Positions 63,155-64,000 of a DNA stretch of 64,000 bases are shown one piece after another. The notes beneath the pieces were generated by a model. It did not search any database. It was not told the DNA's origin and saw only the letters and a list, made by a program, of their open reading frames with translations. Location: contig NC_133932.1 of assembly GCF_031877795.1 (NCBI RefSeq), positions 39,446,180 to 39,510,179 on the forward strand. The letters run 5' to 3'. The number at the start of each line of letters is the position of its first letter. Within the stretch, counting starts at the first letter, position 1. Both the position numbers and the translations under genes were made by a program. The DNA is from Strix aluco. Its lineage: Eukaryota > Chordata > Aves > Strigiformes > Strigidae.

Positions 63155-64000
63155 GAAACCTCTTTAGCCAAGGTTGCCAGCAGTTCCAAATTTCCACTGG
63201 GCTGTGGTCTGGGAAGACAGGCTCAGGCCTAGTAGTTTTTATGGATTTTGCCTTCCTCTAATTTTAATTTGGTATAGCTCAAGCATTCGTGGCTTCATAA
63301 TTTCCTTGAAAACATGGAGTCTCCTGGCCAAGTCAGGGTTATCTGGGGGTATGTGACAGGGATCGAATGCACGACCATGGAGAGGCTGAAATGCAGAGTG
63401 ACGCCTCCAGGACACTGCAGGCAGGGAGATGCCTTGGCAGTGCAGGAAGCATCCTGGGATCCACGGAGAACAGTGAGTCCTCCTGAGAGCCACAAGCCAG
63501 GGAGCAGGAAGTGTGGCAGGGCCAGGTCACCTCTTGCTGGGTGACAACACACTTTAGAGGCTGTGGGACTCTGCTCAGGTTGGAGTACCTCTGTAGTTGC
63601 CATTTCAGAGGGCAGCAGTGGAAAAGTGAGCGTATTTTCCCCCTGCATAACTTCTACCCATACCACAAATGTATTCATTTACATACTTTATCTAGTTTTC
63701 CTGCCTAAAACTATTTCCACATATTTTTCTTACTCTGCTCAAATTGCTTTTACACCGTGTCTAATACCCCACAGGTCCCTTCAATTCACAACTGCTGTTA
63801 TTTAGTGAAATGTTTTCCCTAGGTCAACAGACTTTCATTTCAGGGTAGATAATCCTCAGTATATCCCCTGTGGGACGTAGGGCTCTGCTCTGCAACTGAG
63901 AGACTCTTTGTCAGGGTAATAAACTGAAAGCAGGATTTAGAAGAATTTACCTAAAAATGAAGTCCTTTGCTATAGCTTTTTATTCCTCCTTCAAGACATG

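Larger units (their letters stand above)
60221..64000. other. Intergenic, no gene seen; contains local duplication and hairpin
   Basis: No protein-coding exon recognised to the right edge. It includes the duplicated 80-bp unit (60642 and 61811), a candidate element (61670-61800), a T14A13 palindrome (62358-62384) and the hairpin at 63077-63154. Confidence 0.5.

Noticed and set aside
1..64000. CRISPR array, tRNA, rRNA or bacterial-type defence or biosynthetic system
   Set aside because: Nothing of the kind is visible; gene structure with introns, CpG island and avian repeats identifies ordinary vertebrate chromosomal DNA.

Overview
The window is vertebrate nuclear DNA, almost certainly from a bird. 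Two genes are recognisable from their spliced exons: U2AF1 on the minus strand at the left (partial, cut by the left edge) and CRYAA (alpha-A crystallin) complete on the plus strand in the middle. Finding U2AF1 next to CRYAA agrees with the vertebrate gene order U2AF1-CRYAA-SIK1 known from human. The bird assignment rests on a long CR1 LINE of the avian type, LTRs of avian endogenous retrovirus style, and an alpha-A crystallin very close to the chicken protein. The species cannot be named from the sequence.

Layout. 1-10487: U2AF1 coding exons 1, 2, the two mutually exclusive exons 3, then 4 and 5, all with GT/AG borders. Its promoter lies in a very GC-rich CpG island (about 9480-10990) with long G runs. 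10990-34500: intergenic DNA with three LTR-type elements (about 12490-12821, 18538-19579, 20885-21564), a CR1 3' tail (about 16395-16457) and a few candidate conserved elements. 34500-38140: CRYAA with a MARE-like promoter site, TATA box, three coding exons (63, 41 and 69 codons; 173 aa) and a polyadenylation signal at 38114. 38140-64000: gene-free as far as I can see. It holds an LTR (41146-42689) that carries a second, nested LTR with a 5-bp target-site duplication, an orphan CG-rich patch near 45110-45300, a 2.3-kb CR1 element (about 51400-53665), homeodomain-site-rich candidate enhancers, a local 80-bp duplication, and a 78-nt precursor-microRNA-like hairpin at 63077-63154.

The two genes are unrelated in function. 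U2AF1 encodes the small subunit of the U2 snRNP auxiliary factor, which reads the AG of 3' splice sites. CRYAA encodes a small heat-shock protein that is a main structural protein and chaperone of the lens. Almost all open reading frames over 60 codons outside these exons look like chance frames in intronic, CpG-island or repeat DNA. I found no bacterial-type system, CRISPR array, tRNA or rRNA. The most interesting signals are the hairpin at 63077, the nested LTR, the pair of same-orientation LTRs flanking CRYAA, and the intact mutually exclusive exon pair of U2AF1.
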